Shown: positions 1 to 11,417, counted from the first letter of the stretch. The stretch: DNA of 64,000 nucleotides from Botryotinia globosa (GCA_014898425.1 RCSZ01000004.1:620001-684000); one strand, 5' to 3'. Translations and numbers: made by a program. The notes: generated by a model from the sequence alone, not told the origin.

Positions 1-114
1 GGCAAATCCAGAACGAATTTGTGTAGGCAATCGACGTTGTGTTCTGCTCAACACAATGTCGAGAAACTCCTGAGAGGTTGGAACCGGTTGAATATCCTTC
101 CATGTGGTCTTCAT
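1..114 (-). CDS. NOG1: Nucleolar GTP-binding protein NOG1, N-terminal 38 residues (partial, runs off the window)
   Basis: Reading the minus strand from the ATG at 114-112 gives an open frame to the window edge that begins [18 protein letters not shown] and continues with an [22 protein letters not shown] segment. This matches the strongly conserved start of the NOG1 family of OBG-type GTPases, in which the stretch before the first helix carries the RTQRK-PT-IR signature. NOG1 acts in the nucleolus in late 60S subunit assembly. Only the extreme N-terminus is present, so the GTPase motifs lie outside the window. The start is the first ATG of the frame and fits the family start. The promoter lies to the right, against the AT-rich island. 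Confidence 0.85.
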   Translation of the reverse strand, partial: MKTTWKDIQPVPTSQEFLDIVLSRTQRRLPTQIRSGFA

Positions 115-650
115 GATGGGCAAATGGTATCAATGAAGTGTAATGGAGGTGTTGATGGGGATATCGAGAACTCGGCTTGAAGTTCTTTCGATAAGAATTT
201 GGATAATTTTTTTTTTGCTTAGTGTCTCAGAAACTGACCGCGCTAGTGTATCTTATCACTAATCGGCATTTAGAGTTTATGGGCGTGGCTTTATCAGATT
301 CCAATCATATTAAAAAAAATCTTACTTTAGCTCCTATGTAGGTAGCAATTTCACTTCAAGCAGACAAAAACGGTTCGCAAAGACATGATCGAGAATATCC
401 ATGGATGGGTGCATAGCTCAACCTCCCTTTTGTGATTATGCTTACAAGCAATTTCAGTTGATTGATGTTGATTTATATGGCAAAAGGAAGTACGCACCAT
501 TTCCATGTGGTGTGCCTCAGAAGATCTTTGCGGCGTTGATCTATCCTTCAAGTACTGTTTTGGAGAGAGGAGGTTCTATGAAGGTTGACAGCGTAAGTAT
601 TATAAAACACATCAAAAAGCGATTAAGCTTTTCCCTATTTTTATAATTTT
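115..650. other. NOG1 upstream spacer with a possible orphan exon remnant
   Basis: This is the presumed NOG1 promoter side. From about 401 to 592 on the plus strand a frame of normal base composition stays open and then meets a good donor (GTAAGTATT at 593), after which the AT-rich island begins. The opposite strand is also open over 351-551, so the coding sense is uncertain. It may be the first exon of a gene cut off by the transposon island, or merely open by chance. I recognise no domain in it. Confidence 0.3.
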
Positions 651-995
651 GATTAATCGTATTATTACATTGATTGAAAATTTATATAATAAACTTTAAA
701 TAATAAAAGTATTATAAATTTATTCTAATTTTAGCAAAATCATTCAAATTTATCAAATTTCATATTTTTCTTTTTAGAAATATTATTCTAAGTATATTTA
801 AAACTTATATTGTAAACTTTAAAAACTTTAAAAACTTTAAAAACTTTAAAATTATAAAAGTTAAAAAAAGGAATAAAAAGCTTCAAATTTCAAAAATTTG
901 AGGGGATTAACTAAATATCTAATAAAATTACTAAAAGTAGTATTAGAATTTCGTAAAATAGTAACTTTTATTAAAAATAAGGTTTACACGACTTA
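650..995. other. AT-rich, probably RIP-mutated sequence at the left edge of the transposon island
   Basis: Base composition drops abruptly to almost pure A/T with very few C or G. A short array of an AACTTTAAAA-like 10-bp unit lies at about 813-850. No coding frame or terminal repeat was found here; it may be the fringe of an older element. The sequence leads directly to the TTA target duplication of the MITE at 993-995. Confidence 0.6.
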
Positions 996-1349
996 GGGCC
1001 CGTTCGGATCGATTTTTTAATTTATTTAGAAAATAATTTAGTCTAAATTTCGTAGATCTACAAAATATAGAGTAACAAATGTTAACAAATATTATCAAAT
1101 GTTAATAAAAGTTGTATTAGAGATTTAATAAGGTTTAGTAAAACTATTATATAAATTTTCGAATTTTATAAATTCACATTTTGTAGCTTTTTGTAGCTCA
1201 ATATTAACATTCGGCAAATCACTTTTTTTTTAATTATATTATCAATATAAATTATTGATTAATATTCGCATTCGATAAACACTTATTTAGACCTATATTA
1301 TCAACAAATATAGCTCTACATCGCCTAAAAAATCAATCCGAACGGGCCC
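996..1349. mobile_element. MITE of the PIF/Harbinger (Tourist-like) type, 354 bp, TTA target duplication
   Basis: Two inverted copies of a 23-bp terminus starting GGGCCCGTTCGGAT lie at 996-1018 and 1327-1349. They match at 22 of 23 positions, the single difference being a C/T transition. The element is flanked on both sides by TTA (993-995 and 1350-1352). A three-base TTA/TAA duplication and GGGCC-type termini are hallmarks of PIF/Harbinger elements. The interior is AT-rich and has no transposase frame, so this is a non-autonomous element. The GC-rich ends stand out sharply from the surrounding AT-rich sequence. Confidence 0.85.
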
Positions 1350-1401
1350 TTATGCCTTCAACCTTCGTAAAGAGTTAATTCTCAACATTCAATATATATA
1401 T

Positions 1402-1551
1402 TGTCAAGGTATGGGTAAAGACTTATATTGTATTATAAGGGTTCTAAATGCTATGAAAGGTTGAGGCTTTATTATAGGAAGTAGGGCATACTAAGGGCAC
1501 GCTAAGGGTTTGTGCCTGAGGTACGAAGGCAATGTAGTTGGTGTTGTGATA
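1402..1551 (-). repeat. Left LTR (the 3' LTR in element orientation)
   Basis: This copy aligns without gaps to 7829-7978. By my count about 19 of 150 positions differ and every difference is a transition. In plus-strand sense it starts TGTCA and ends TGATA, the latter being a mutated TGACA. The polypurine tract abuts it at 1555-1564. Confidence 0.88.
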
Positions 1552-2279
1552 GTACCCCCTTTTTAGAACTTGCTTATCCCAAGCAAACTAAGGTATAGGG
1601 TAACTTTACTATTTTTTAACAAAATTATAGAGAATCGATTTAATATTGATTAAATAAAAATCCAAAACCCTTTGAAATAATATTAAAATAATTTAGTTTT
1701 TATTATAGGATTAAAACGAATTGTTTTTAAGATAGTAGTCAATTAATGGATTTTCTTTGATCTATTTAATTCTTATTTAAAAGTTATTATTAGTGTAATA
1801 GTATTTAAAGTGGTGGGCTTTTTGAATCCAATTTATATAAACAGATCTGGTTTATTTAAATGTATTAGGTGAAATATAATAATTATTTTTTTCTAACCTC
1901 AAAGATTCTTAGCTGGTTATTATAATAATAGATGATACTTTTATTTGATATAATAGTAGAAATTATATTTATTATAATAATTGAGAATCTTTTTGAATTT
2001 CTATTGTTTGATTTCCTTATATATTTTATTATCTTTTTTGAAAATTTGATCTTGATTTTTGTATAACTCAATGATATTGATAATATCTTAATTTAATAAT
2101 CCTAGCAAACAATAAAGTAATTAAAACAATAAATTATAGAATATTAAAAAAATTTTGAAATTAATTAGGAATTGTAATAAACAAGTTTGTTTATAGATTT
2201 TAAAGATTTTATAAAAACTATTTTATTTATTATTATTCTTTTTTATTAAGCAATTGGTTTTTATATTTTTTATATTAAT

Positions 2280-2558
2280 TTATACTTTGTTATTTTTTTT
2301 GTAAAGAAAAGTATCAATTCGGATTTTATTAATATAGTTTTTATATTTTTGGATTGATTGGATTATAAATGCTTTAAGCTTAATTAAAATAAAATCAAAT
2401 CTATTTGTAATCTTATTAGCTTTAAAAAACTTTTGTTTTTTTTGATATAATAGATTCAATAGGATTGATATAAATAATTCAATTTCAAAATGTGGATAAT
2501 AGTTATAATTAATAAAGAATAGGGATATATTGATAATTTCTAATATAATATTGTTCAA
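2280..2558 (-). pseudogene. Gypsy integrase C-terminal remnant
   Basis: This is the only sizeable frame that survived in the element: 92 codons on the minus strand. It shows a segment ISLFFINYNYYPHF, then a helical region and an ending LYKKNNKV. That layout corresponds to the conserved stretch after the integrase catalytic core in fungal Gypsy elements (T-S-P-F-x-A-N-Y-G-Y-x-P followed by a Y-K-x-G-D-x-V strand), with several residues altered in the way G-to-A and C-to-T changes produce. It is a relic, not a gene. Confidence 0.7.
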
Positions 2559-4340
2559 TACAAATTTTGTAAATAGAAGTCAGTTGGGTTAATTGTTTTA
2601 ATAAAAGTTTATAAAAATGTAAAGATATTGTTTTATTATAGTATTAATTCTTTTCATTTGATTATCGGATTCAGAATGGAATAAGAAAGATTGTTTCAAA
2701 ATGATCAATAAATACTTGAATAAATATTTTTAAAATTTAGAGATAAATTGAAAGTTTTTATTGGATATAATATTATTAGAAATGCTATATAAATAATATA
2801 TCTTTTCAATAAATCGATTTACAAACTTCTTTATGGATAGTTCTATTATTGATATAAAATATTATATTTTGATCAGATAATAAACAATTATAATGATATA
2901 CTGATATTTTTTTCTATAATATTTATTAATTGATAACAATATAATATAATTGATAGAAATATCTAATCAAAAATAAAACAGTATTAACAAAAGTTTAAGG
3001 AATCTAAATACAATGAAATAGGAGATTTTAATACAAAAATAAAATTGACAAATTTATACAAATATCTCGATCTTTTTAGATATATTAGATTATTAATATA
3101 TACAAGAAATAAGGTTGATAGTTTTGATATAATCTAGATATTCAATTAATCCGATTGAATATATACAATATATAATCTATATACGAAATTCAGTAAAAAA
3201 AAAAATAAAAAGGTAATTATAATAAAAGATTTTATTATTGATTAATTTATAATCTTATAAGATTATCCAAAGATTTTTTCGAATATTTAATAACTAATAG
3301 CAAACAAAAAGATTTCGAAGTATTATATATATAGTTGTAATTAATTCGGATAATCTATATATTTTATTAATAAGATTATCAATTGATTTATTAATATTAG
3401 GAATAATTATATTTATCAAAATTATAATCAGATCTAAATTATTATTTATTTATCAAATAATATTCTTGAATATAATAATATTAAATACTTATTTTGGGAG
3501 AATTATTTGTAAATAATTCTTGATTTGATTATTATTAAGATTGATATATACTAAGCAATTTTTAGCTTTACAACTCAAAGTATTAGGACAAATAGTTTTA
3601 TAATTAAATCGATATATAATATAGAAATTGAATTCTAATAAGAATTTGATCTATTTAATTTATTATTGATTCAATATCTTTATTAATATAAAGTATTCGA
3701 GATTTTTATAATTAATAATAATTTTGAATAATTTCTAAATATTGTATAATTCCAGTCTTTATTTTTCTAATAATTTTATAATCGCTAGAAATTCTTTATT
3801 ATAGATTTTGTAATTATATTCAATAATATTATATTTTGATAAAAAGTATATTACTAAATATAGATCTCTTTTATTATTATATTATAAAAGGATATTATTT
3901 GTAATTTAATTAAAAATATCAATCTCGATTATTATATAATAATAATAATCAAATATAATAAAAATTGAAATAAAAAAGAAAGTGTTTTTTAATATTATAA
4001 AAGCATTTTTCTATTCAAAGTTTTAGTTTTATATTCTCTTTTTTTTTAGAAAATAATTAAAGAGCTTTGTGATTTTAGAAAAATTACAAATAAAATATTA
4101 ATAAAAATTAACAAATCTAAGAAAATATTAAAGATCTTTGAGTTTAATTAATAATTTCTAATTAAATATAATATTAACTTTCTCCAAATCCATTTCTATA
4201 TTTTTTAAGGTAATAATTAAATTGAGATATTTAATTCTTTTTGTTTTGAATTTATATTTGTTGATATCAATTTATAGTTCAATATCGATTAATTGCTAAA
4301 CAATTTTATGAATATATTCTTTATAATCTATAATATTTTT

Positions 4341-4441
4341 AGAATAAATTAAAATATTATTTAAATATATTGTACAAATTCTATCTAAAAAATCAAAGAG
4401 AATATAATTAATATAATTCTAAAACAAAGTCAATATATTAT
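4341..4441 (-). pseudogene. Gypsy reverse transcriptase palm remnant with mutated YLDD box
   Basis: Minus-strand translation of 4394-4341 reads DFLDRICTIYLNNILIYS. The Gypsy reverse-transcriptase motif at this place is Y-L-D-D-I-L-I-Y-S, so both catalytic aspartates read as asparagine (GAT to AAT on the coding strand). The upstream 45 bases in the same frame give an F/L-x-N-Y-I-N-Y-I-L-F segment like the conserved helix before it, with a stop (TAG) where glutamine is expected (CAG to TAG). Both changes are transitions of the RIP type. Confidence 0.85.
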
Positions 4442-6460
4442 AAAATCTGAAAAATATTATTAATAATTCGAATAAATCAAAACAAATAATAAAAGTAGTT
4501 TTTTATTTGTAGTCCTTTGTGATTTGTAATTTGTTAAAAGTAGTAATAATATTAAGCTTAATGTAGATTTTAGTGTAATATAAAGTATTAAGGATTTTTT
4601 TAATCAGTAATAGAAGATATTGGTTTTTAATAATAATATTATTTAGGTTCTAATAATCTTGATAGATTCGAATATCTTTTTCTAGTTTAATAGTTAGGAG
4701 AAATAAAGCAATTAATCAAAAATGAGATTTCTGAATAAATCCCTTATTCAAATTATTATTAAGCTATTTACAAACAATTTGAAATTTAATCAGGGATATT
4801 GAATAGTTTTTATTATATAATAATTTTTTGTTTGATATAACCTTAATTTTATAATTCTACAAATATTGTAATAAAAATTTGTTAATAAGAGAGGATAGGA
4901 ATCCTGGGTATAGATTACAAAACTAGGAAAATAATTTATTTTGAATTTTTGATGTGGAAGGGATAGGTTGATCTGTTTTTTCTATAAATTTATTAATATT
5001 ATTATTTATTAAATCTCAACATAATTAAATAGAATCCTTAATTATTATATAATATAAATCATAGATCTTATCTAATTTATTCCAGAATACTTTTATAATA
5101 TAAATATTATTATTCTTACAGAATTATATAAAACTATTAATTATAAAAAACTTTATATTTTATATTTCAAAATAAATACTTTATATAATATCGAGCGACT
5201 TATTTAAGGAATTTGATAATAATGATAATAATAAGAATAAGATATTTTAGTTTTATAATAATCTCTTATATTTTCTAGAATTGATAATAAATTAAACTGA
5301 AATTGATTTCAAGGATAAATGATTAGGGATTATTCTAGCTCGAATATCCACTTTATTATCAATATAATAAGTATAATAGGGATTTTTGTTTTTGTTATTT
5401 TCGAAATTAATAGTATTGGGGTTTCTTTAAATATTTGAGGCCTTGATAGATTCGAGAATTACTAATTAATCTTAGAATAGTAAGGATTTAACTTCAAAGT
5501 TTTCATTGATAATATCTTTTATAAAAGTTAATCTCGAAATAAGCTTTTATAAAAGTAGTTTGAAATCAATTATAATTTTATTATTTTTTAGCAAAATTAT
5601 TTTACAACTATTAGATATATCGGGGATAATAATTGTTATAATATCAATAGGATAGTAATATCTCGAATAATATATAAATACAAATTTGAATATTATTATT
5701 AATCAATTGATGGTGGGGTTATAATATTAAAGCTAAAGGAAATTAAAAATTAGTGGATTTATAATTAATAGAATAATAATATAAAACAAATCGATCTTTT
5801 AATAATTATTGATTCGTATATCTAGAAATATATATTAAAAGAAAATATCAAAGAATTTCTTATTAACTAAAAATAAGTAATAGGTATAGGGAAAAGATTA
5901 TATAAATATTTAGAGTTTGAAGATAACTTTTCTATCAATAAAATTATAGTTCATGGTTTCATTATTTATAAAGCTAATAAATAGAATAATTATATTAAAT
6001 ATAAGGAAAATTTTTATCAAGATTTTAAAAGATTTATTATTCATTATTCTAAGATATAAAGGATTTTTAGATATAATTAATTTTTTAATTCATAAAAGTA
6101 AATTTCTTATAGAAAACTTCAATTTGTAATTATAAATCAAGATTAATCTTTTGATATATCAAATTAAGGAATAAAGTTTTCACTTTTCTTTAAATAAACA
6201 AATCCCTCAATATACCCTTCCAAATCAAACTTTTAAATAAAACTAAAAAAGATTGATGAGATATAATATAATAATATAATTAGAAAATAATTAATAGACA
6301 AAAAACAATTAATAAATAGAAACAAACTTTGATATAAGGAATTAATAATGTTGTAATAAGATTTAAGATTTTGATATTGATTGGTTGTAGGGGAATAATT
6401 GGTATAAGGGTTGTATTTTATATTAGTATTAATATTATACTTTGTATTATTAGTTTATTT

Positions 6461-6520
6461 CTTATTGCAATTGTTTTTAATATAATTTGGTTTCTTATAA
6501 TAAAGATAAAGGCTAAAATC
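6461..6520 (-). pseudogene. Gag CCHC zinc-knuckle remnant
   Basis: The minus strand reads DFSLYLYYKKPNYIKNNCNK. The Gag zinc knuckle has the spacing C-x2-C-x4-H-x4-C. Here the first two cysteines and the histidine are all tyrosine and only the last cysteine is left, each explicable by one transition. It lies upstream of the reverse transcriptase in element orientation, as expected for gag. Confidence 0.7.
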
Positions 6521-7828
6521 AAAATATTATTTTCAAATATAATAAGGTAGGGGATATTGATCTTATCGAGTAATATCTAATTGTATAGGGTTATTAGATG
6601 GTTTTAATATAGGGGGGGTTGTAATTAGGGTTGGCTTTTTATTATAATACCTCGATTAATTATAGCTGAAATTAATATCCTAATTTTTTCATTAATTATC
6701 AAAATAAGTTTTCTTTTTTAAATTATTATAGATATCTTATTATTAGATTATTCATACATCAATATTAATAGTAAAAAGTTTATTAGAATAATTGATTAAA
6801 GTATTAATCAACTTTTATAAAACCTTAAACTTGAGATTAGCAATTTATTATTCAGTGGTTTTCCTATATCTAATAGCAAATTATTTAAACTTAATAATAA
6901 AATTACTAAATAAAGTCTTTCTTATTTTGTACTTATCATAATCTATAGAGATCTTTTATAAAAGATTAAGGGTTTGATATTATTTATTCAACTCACTCCA
7001 AATACTTACTATAATATATTATTTAAAAAATTAGAAATTGAAATCGTATAGATTATTTATAATTGTATCAAAATGTATTTAATTATTTGTATAAACCAAG
7101 CTAAAAAGTAAACTAGTGAGGAATATAATCTATTGGAATTTTAACTTATTCTTATAATCTGTAATTAAATAATGATTGATTGTATTATAGAATGCTATAT
7201 ATTAGTTCTGATGCTTTATAATATTTTACTCATTATCATTAAACTTTTCAAGAAAAGTAAAATGTTTTTAGTAAAACAGGGCTCCTAGGTTATTACAAAC
7301 AGCAATCTTTAATATTTCAATTATATCTTATAATTTGATAATTCATAATTGAGTTTTATTGGTTTGAATATATACTACAACAATTTGTTTTTATAATAAA
7401 ATTATAATTATTTCAATCGAAATAAATACAATTTGAGTAACTATAAAATATATAGTATTTAGATTATAAAATAGATTTGTAAATAAAGAAATATCAATTT
7501 CAATAGAATTGATAATATAGTTTAAGAAAAGGAATTGTGGAGATAGATTAGATATAGTTGCTTGATTAATTATCTCTAAAGTGTTTTCGTGGCTATAAAA
7601 TATTCTTATAAAGTTTTTAATGATAGATTAATATAAATATATTTTAATATAATTGAATAACTTTACTAAAAAATGACAAAGTTATTTATAATAAGTCAAT
7701 AATGGGTTCAATCAATACGATTGGATTATAACTTCGATAGAATTAGAATAATCGGGGTGATTGGAGTATGATTTAAATAAATGTTTTTAAAATGAAATTA
7801 TAATAGTTTCTAAATAGATAATATAAAT

Positions 7829-7978
7829 TATCAAGATATAGGTAAAGATTTATATTGTATTATAAGGGTTTTAAATACTATGAAAAGTTGAGGCCCTATT
7901 ATAGGAAGTAGGGCACACTAAGGGCATACTAAGGGTTCGTGCCTGAGGCACGAAGGCAACGTAGTTGGCGCCGTGACA
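7829..7978 (-). repeat. Right LTR (the 5' LTR in element orientation)
   Basis: This is the partner of 1402-1551. Here the outer end has kept TGACA (7974-7978) while the inner end reads TATCA instead of TGTCA, so each LTR preserves the terminus that the other has lost. It is more GC-rich at the outer end than the rest of the element. Confidence 0.88.
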
Positions 7979-7983
7979 TATAT

Positions 7984-8386
7984 ATATATATAACCTTCCT
8001 ATATATATTATATCCTTTCTACTACCTGAATTTTTATATAGTCAATGTCAATCGTATTTTAACAATCAAATATCAACTGTACCAAAAGAACGAATCAATA
8101 CCTATCTAGCTATATAGTACTTATATTATTGTATTCGTTTGGCTTCTATCAAATCGAAACATAACCGTAATGTAATACCTGCTTATCCGTATTTTTCTCA
8201 GGGTCGCTAATTCCCACTCCCCACCATAATATTTTAGGTGCATCCGATGAGGGGGAGATGAAAAAAAATATTTCCCCTCCATGACATAGACATTGTGATA
8301 GTTCGACACACAAGAAATACTCGAGTTCCACTCACACACGAAACCTCGAACCACACTCATTTCACTCTTCGATACACACATCCATC
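7984..8386 (+). promoter_or_regulatory. URA5 promoter region and leader
   Basis: The AT-rich island ends near 8030 and composition returns to normal within about 100 bases. The last 80 bases before the URA5 ATG are rich in C, A and T (CACTCACACAC, CACACATCCATC), a common leader type in filamentous fungi. No obvious TATA box at a fixed distance was found. Only about 400 bp separate URA5 from the decayed retrotransposon. Confidence 0.5.
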
Positions 8387-9085
8387 ATGTCCACCCTCTC
8401 TCCATACAAAGCTGAATTCCTCAAAGCCGCAATTGATGGCGGGGTCCTCAAATTCGGCAGCTTCGAATTGAAATCGAAACGAATCTCTCCTTACTTTTTC
8501 AACGCCGGCGATTTCTACCGCGCAGATCTTCTCCGCGCCATTTCCACTGCCTATGCAAAGGCTATTATCGAAGCACAAGAAGCAAACATTTTGGACTTCG
8601 ATATTGTGTTTGGACCTGCATACAAGGGTATTCCTCTCGCGACAGCTACCGTGGATAAGTTGGCCGATCTTGACCCAAAATACAATACTATGTGCTATTC
8701 TTTCGATAGGAAGGAAGCAAAGGATCACGGAGAGGGAGGGAATATCGTAGGAGCTCCTTTGAAGGGAAAGAGAGTTTTGATTGTGGATGATGTTGTCACT
8801 GCTGGAACTGCAAAGAGGGAGGCCATTGACAAGATTCGCAAGGAGGGTGGCATTGTAGCTGGTATTTTGGTGGCATTGGACCGAATGGAAAAATTGCCTT
8901 CGCCAACTGGAGATGATAGTGCACCAATGCCAAGTGCGATTGGAGAGATTAGAAAAGAATATGGGATTCCAGTTTTGGCTATTTTGACATTAGATGATAT
9001 TATTGGAGGTCTCAGCGGCATTGCGTCAGAGGAAAATGTCAAGAATATGGAAGAATACAGGGCTAAGTACAAGGCCAGCGATTAA
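8387..9085 (+). CDS. URA5: Orotate phosphoribosyltransferase
   Basis: The product catalyses orotate plus PRPP to OMP, the fifth step of de novo pyrimidine synthesis, in the cytosol. The single-exon frame encodes 232 residues, the usual fungal length. It shows the PRPP-binding motif [13 protein letters not shown] at about residues 130-142, the conserved [11 protein letters not shown] near 75-85 and the mobile catalytic loop [13 protein letters not shown] near 106-118. The first ATG gives [20 protein letters not shown], a typical family start. It converges on the acetyltransferase gene with only about 150 bp between stop codons. Confidence 0.97.
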   Translation: MSTLSPYKAEFLKAAIDGGVLKFGSFELKSKRISPYFFNAGDFYRADLLRAISTAYAKAIIEAQEANILDFDIVFGPAYKGIPLATATVDKLADLDPKYNTMCYSFDRKEAKDHGEGGNIVGAPLKGKRVLIVDDVVTAGTAKREAIDKIRKEGGIVAGILVALDRMEKLPSPTGDDSAPMPSAIGEIRKEYGIPVLAILTLDDIIGGLSGIASEENVKNMEEYRAKYKASD

Positions 9086-9234
9086 TAAATCCGAAACCCT
9101 CTTTATAGACCAAGATACCCGTACGAGTAATAAATATACCACCACTTCACTAACGTTTTGAAAACTCCTGCGTGATCCCCTCTCCAAATGACAATGAACC
9201 GTGTGTGAACCAAAACTGTAAAGGGTATCATTCT

Positions 9235-10243
9235 CTAACCATAAGCTGTTCGTGACTCGGGAGTCTTAAGATCATAAATCTGGTCGTATGTCAGTGTCCA
9301 TTCAAGACTGATCAGATGTGCAACTTACCAAATCATACCAGCCGCCGCCACCAAATTGAGCATCACTCTTACCCTTCTCTAAAAAGCCAAGCATCTTATA
9401 GAAATTTACCTTATGCTTGAATAAATGTCAGTAAAGATAATATATGTGTGAAGACCATGCATGTCTCGAGTCAGAGCGAACTTACATCATGCGCGATAAG
9501 AGCCAATCTATCAGCAATTCCAGCACCACTCATTTGTTGCATGTACGCAGCCATGAGAACTTTTCCCAAACCGCGTCCTTGGAATGCCGGTAGAATTGCA
9601 ACCGAATGAAGTACTATGGTCCGTCCATCTTCTTGATGGCCAATATTTGTACGTGGAGGTTTAGTGCCCTCCCAACCTTCAGGAACTCCCATGGATGCAT
9701 CCGAAGCTGTCGCGTCATGTGTCTTGGCTGCAATAACATGACCGATGAGAACACTAATCGCTCCATTCCTTCGACTAGTTTCAACAGGACGACCTGTGGC
9801 AAGAGTCTCGATTTTGGAATTGGAGCCGGGGATCATGGTGCAGAAGATACCCAAGCATAGCTCACCACATCTGGTAAGTCTATACCTTAGCTTGTCGAAG
9901 GTCAGCCACGTCAAATTCTCTAGACAAGAATGGAATTAAGATATAGCTGGAGATGACCAACCTTTTCTCTAGAGGCTCTTTCATTTGGATCCTCGAAAGC
10001 GATATTCTCGAGGGCCAAAACCGACTCCAGATCGGAGACCGTCAGAGGACGAGTATACGGGTTCAGATCCCGATGAGAATTGGAATACATATGGAAGTTT
10101 TTGGTTCGCTGATCCTCAGGTATGATTACAAAATCTCGTTGAGGTTCTTGTTGGTCGTCGAATTGTCGTGGTGTTACTGGATTGGGAGACTCTGATAAAA
10201 TAGGTGATTGAGGTGTTCCTTCACGTTGTTCGTTTTCCGACAT
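9235..10243 (-). CDS. GNAT-family N-acetyltransferase, PAA1/AANAT-like (four exons)
   Basis: The exons I infer are 10243-9962, 9890-9486, 9415-9329 and 9279-9235, joining in frame to 272 residues. The N-terminal 70 residues are polar and proline-rich. The GNAT fold follows: RPLTVSDLESVLALENIAF, then RLTRCGELCLGIF, then the acetyl-CoA loop VAILPAFQGRGLGKVLMAAY (Q-x-x-G-x-G/A). The tail reads HKVNFYKMLGF, a common GNAT ending. The CGELCLG segment after a variable acidic start is characteristic of arylalkylamine/polyamine acetyltransferases such as yeast Paa1. The substrate cannot be read from sequence. The first intron has a weak donor (GTTGGT, intron 9961-9891); its acceptor was chosen because it restores the E-K-x-x-Y-R-L-T stretch. 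Confidence 0.85.
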
Positions 10244-10587
10244 AATTTCAACTTTCTAGATTAGGTTGGGACCCGAGAAATGCTACTAGGTAGGTAGGTA
10301 CCGTATCCAAGCAAAGCAATTGTAGCCTTATGGGGGAGAGATTGTGAATTAGTTCTAGATTTGACCGATTACCTAACTCCACAAGTAGAGATATGAGATA
10401 TTGCACGGCGGTTCCAAGGTTATAATAAGGTTAGCTATGGATTGATAAGATTTGGAGATCGGATCCGCATGAGCAATCCATTCATTCACTGCAGGTGTAT
10501 TGAGCAATTGCCAAATTGAATGTCTGGAATGAGATTTGATGGAAGTGAAGTCGAGCTGGAAAACAGCCGATGAAATGAATGTCAACG

Positions 10588-10650
10588 GGTAGGTCGGTAG
10601 GTAGGTAGGTCGGTAGGTAGGTAGGTAGGTAGGTAGGTAGGTAGGTAGGT
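10588..10650. repeat. Tetranucleotide array (GGTA)n
   Basis: About 15 units of GGTA/GTAG with a few C interruptions (GGTCGGTAG). It creates spurious LPTYLPTY-type frames on the minus strand. Confidence 0.95.
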
Positions 10651-10800
10651 GAAGAGTCAAAACCTGCGCCACAAGACCAAAAAAGAAGGCAACCTGGAAC
10701 CTGATAATTACCTAGGTAGAGAACAAACGGCCGGCGCTTTGATTTGATCATGTGCTAACAAGGCTGCTTTGTAGTAGGTAGGTATGTATGTACCTAGGTA

Positions 10801-10857
10801 GCTCATGGTCATTAGCTCATGGTCATTAGCTCATGGTCATTAGCTCATGGCCATTAT
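10801..10857. repeat. 14-bp tandem repeat, four copies
   Basis: The unit GCTCATGGTCATTA is repeated with starts at 10801, 10815, 10829 and 10843. The last copy has GGCC in place of GGTC. Confidence 0.95.
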
Positions 10858-11417
10858 TGGCTCTTGTGTACAAGCTTGATTGAGGGCCAGCTGTAGATAT
10901 TGCAGTAGATATTCATACATCTACACAATTGCTGTTGTCATCTCTTCCATGGTTGAACAAGATATACGAGCTCGAAACATGTGGGTAGGTGACATTCAAT
11001 CACTAGGTAGGCTAACGAATAGGTTCGTACTTATCAAGGCACCTTTCTTCTATTGCACAACATCTGCTTCTTGTGTGTACAAAGAGGCAAACAACAATGA
11101 TAATAGATGCTAGAACTTTCTGCGGTACAAAGTTTGCCATGTCCATCTACCGTGTATGTATGTAGGTAGGTAGTTCTACACTATCGGTTACCTCACAGAT
11201 ACTGCAGATAGATATTCGCTACAAACACATTTTCCCCATTTCTAATTTGACTAATTTAACTAGGTAGCTTCATCCGCTTCTATTTCAGGCGATAACCTTA
11301 CTGGAGTGGTAATATAGCAATATAGTAATAAGTGTCAGCCTTCTCTCGTCATACATGGATACCTACCTACCTAGGTACTCACCCCCAAGCTCTGACCGAA
11401 ATTGTTAATAACCCCTC

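Larger units (their letters stand above)
1402..7978 (-). mobile_element. Ty3/Gypsy LTR retrotransposon, complete in outline but inactivated by RIP-type mutation
   Basis: Two 150-bp direct repeats bound a 6577-bp element flanked by TATAT on both sides (1397-1401, 7979-7983). The target duplication is weak evidence because the context is AT-repetitive. The LTRs follow a TGTCA...TGACA pattern. Orientation is minus: an AAAAAGGGGG polypurine tract (plus-strand CCCCCTTTTT, 1555-1564) sits just before the left LTR, and protein remnants read on the minus strand in the order zinc knuckle (6461-6520), reverse transcriptase (about 4341-4441) and integrase C-terminal region (2280-2558). This is the gag-RT-IN order of Ty3/Gypsy elements. 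All remnants are full of stops and of G-to-A or C-to-T changes, so nothing is functional. Confidence 0.9.

Noticed and set aside
1883..2071. 62-codon minus-strand frame as a Gypsy chromodomain
   Set aside because: It lies where a chromodomain might be, but I could not see the aromatic cage or the W-E-P-x motif, so the identification is not supported.
650..7980. AT-rich block as a mitochondrial insertion or a centromere core
   Set aside because: Paired LTRs, a polypurine tract and Gypsy protein remnants explain it as a single RIP-mutated retrotransposon.
10373..10751. Minus-strand LPTYLPTY frames
   Set aside because: Artefacts of the GTAG tetranucleotide array.
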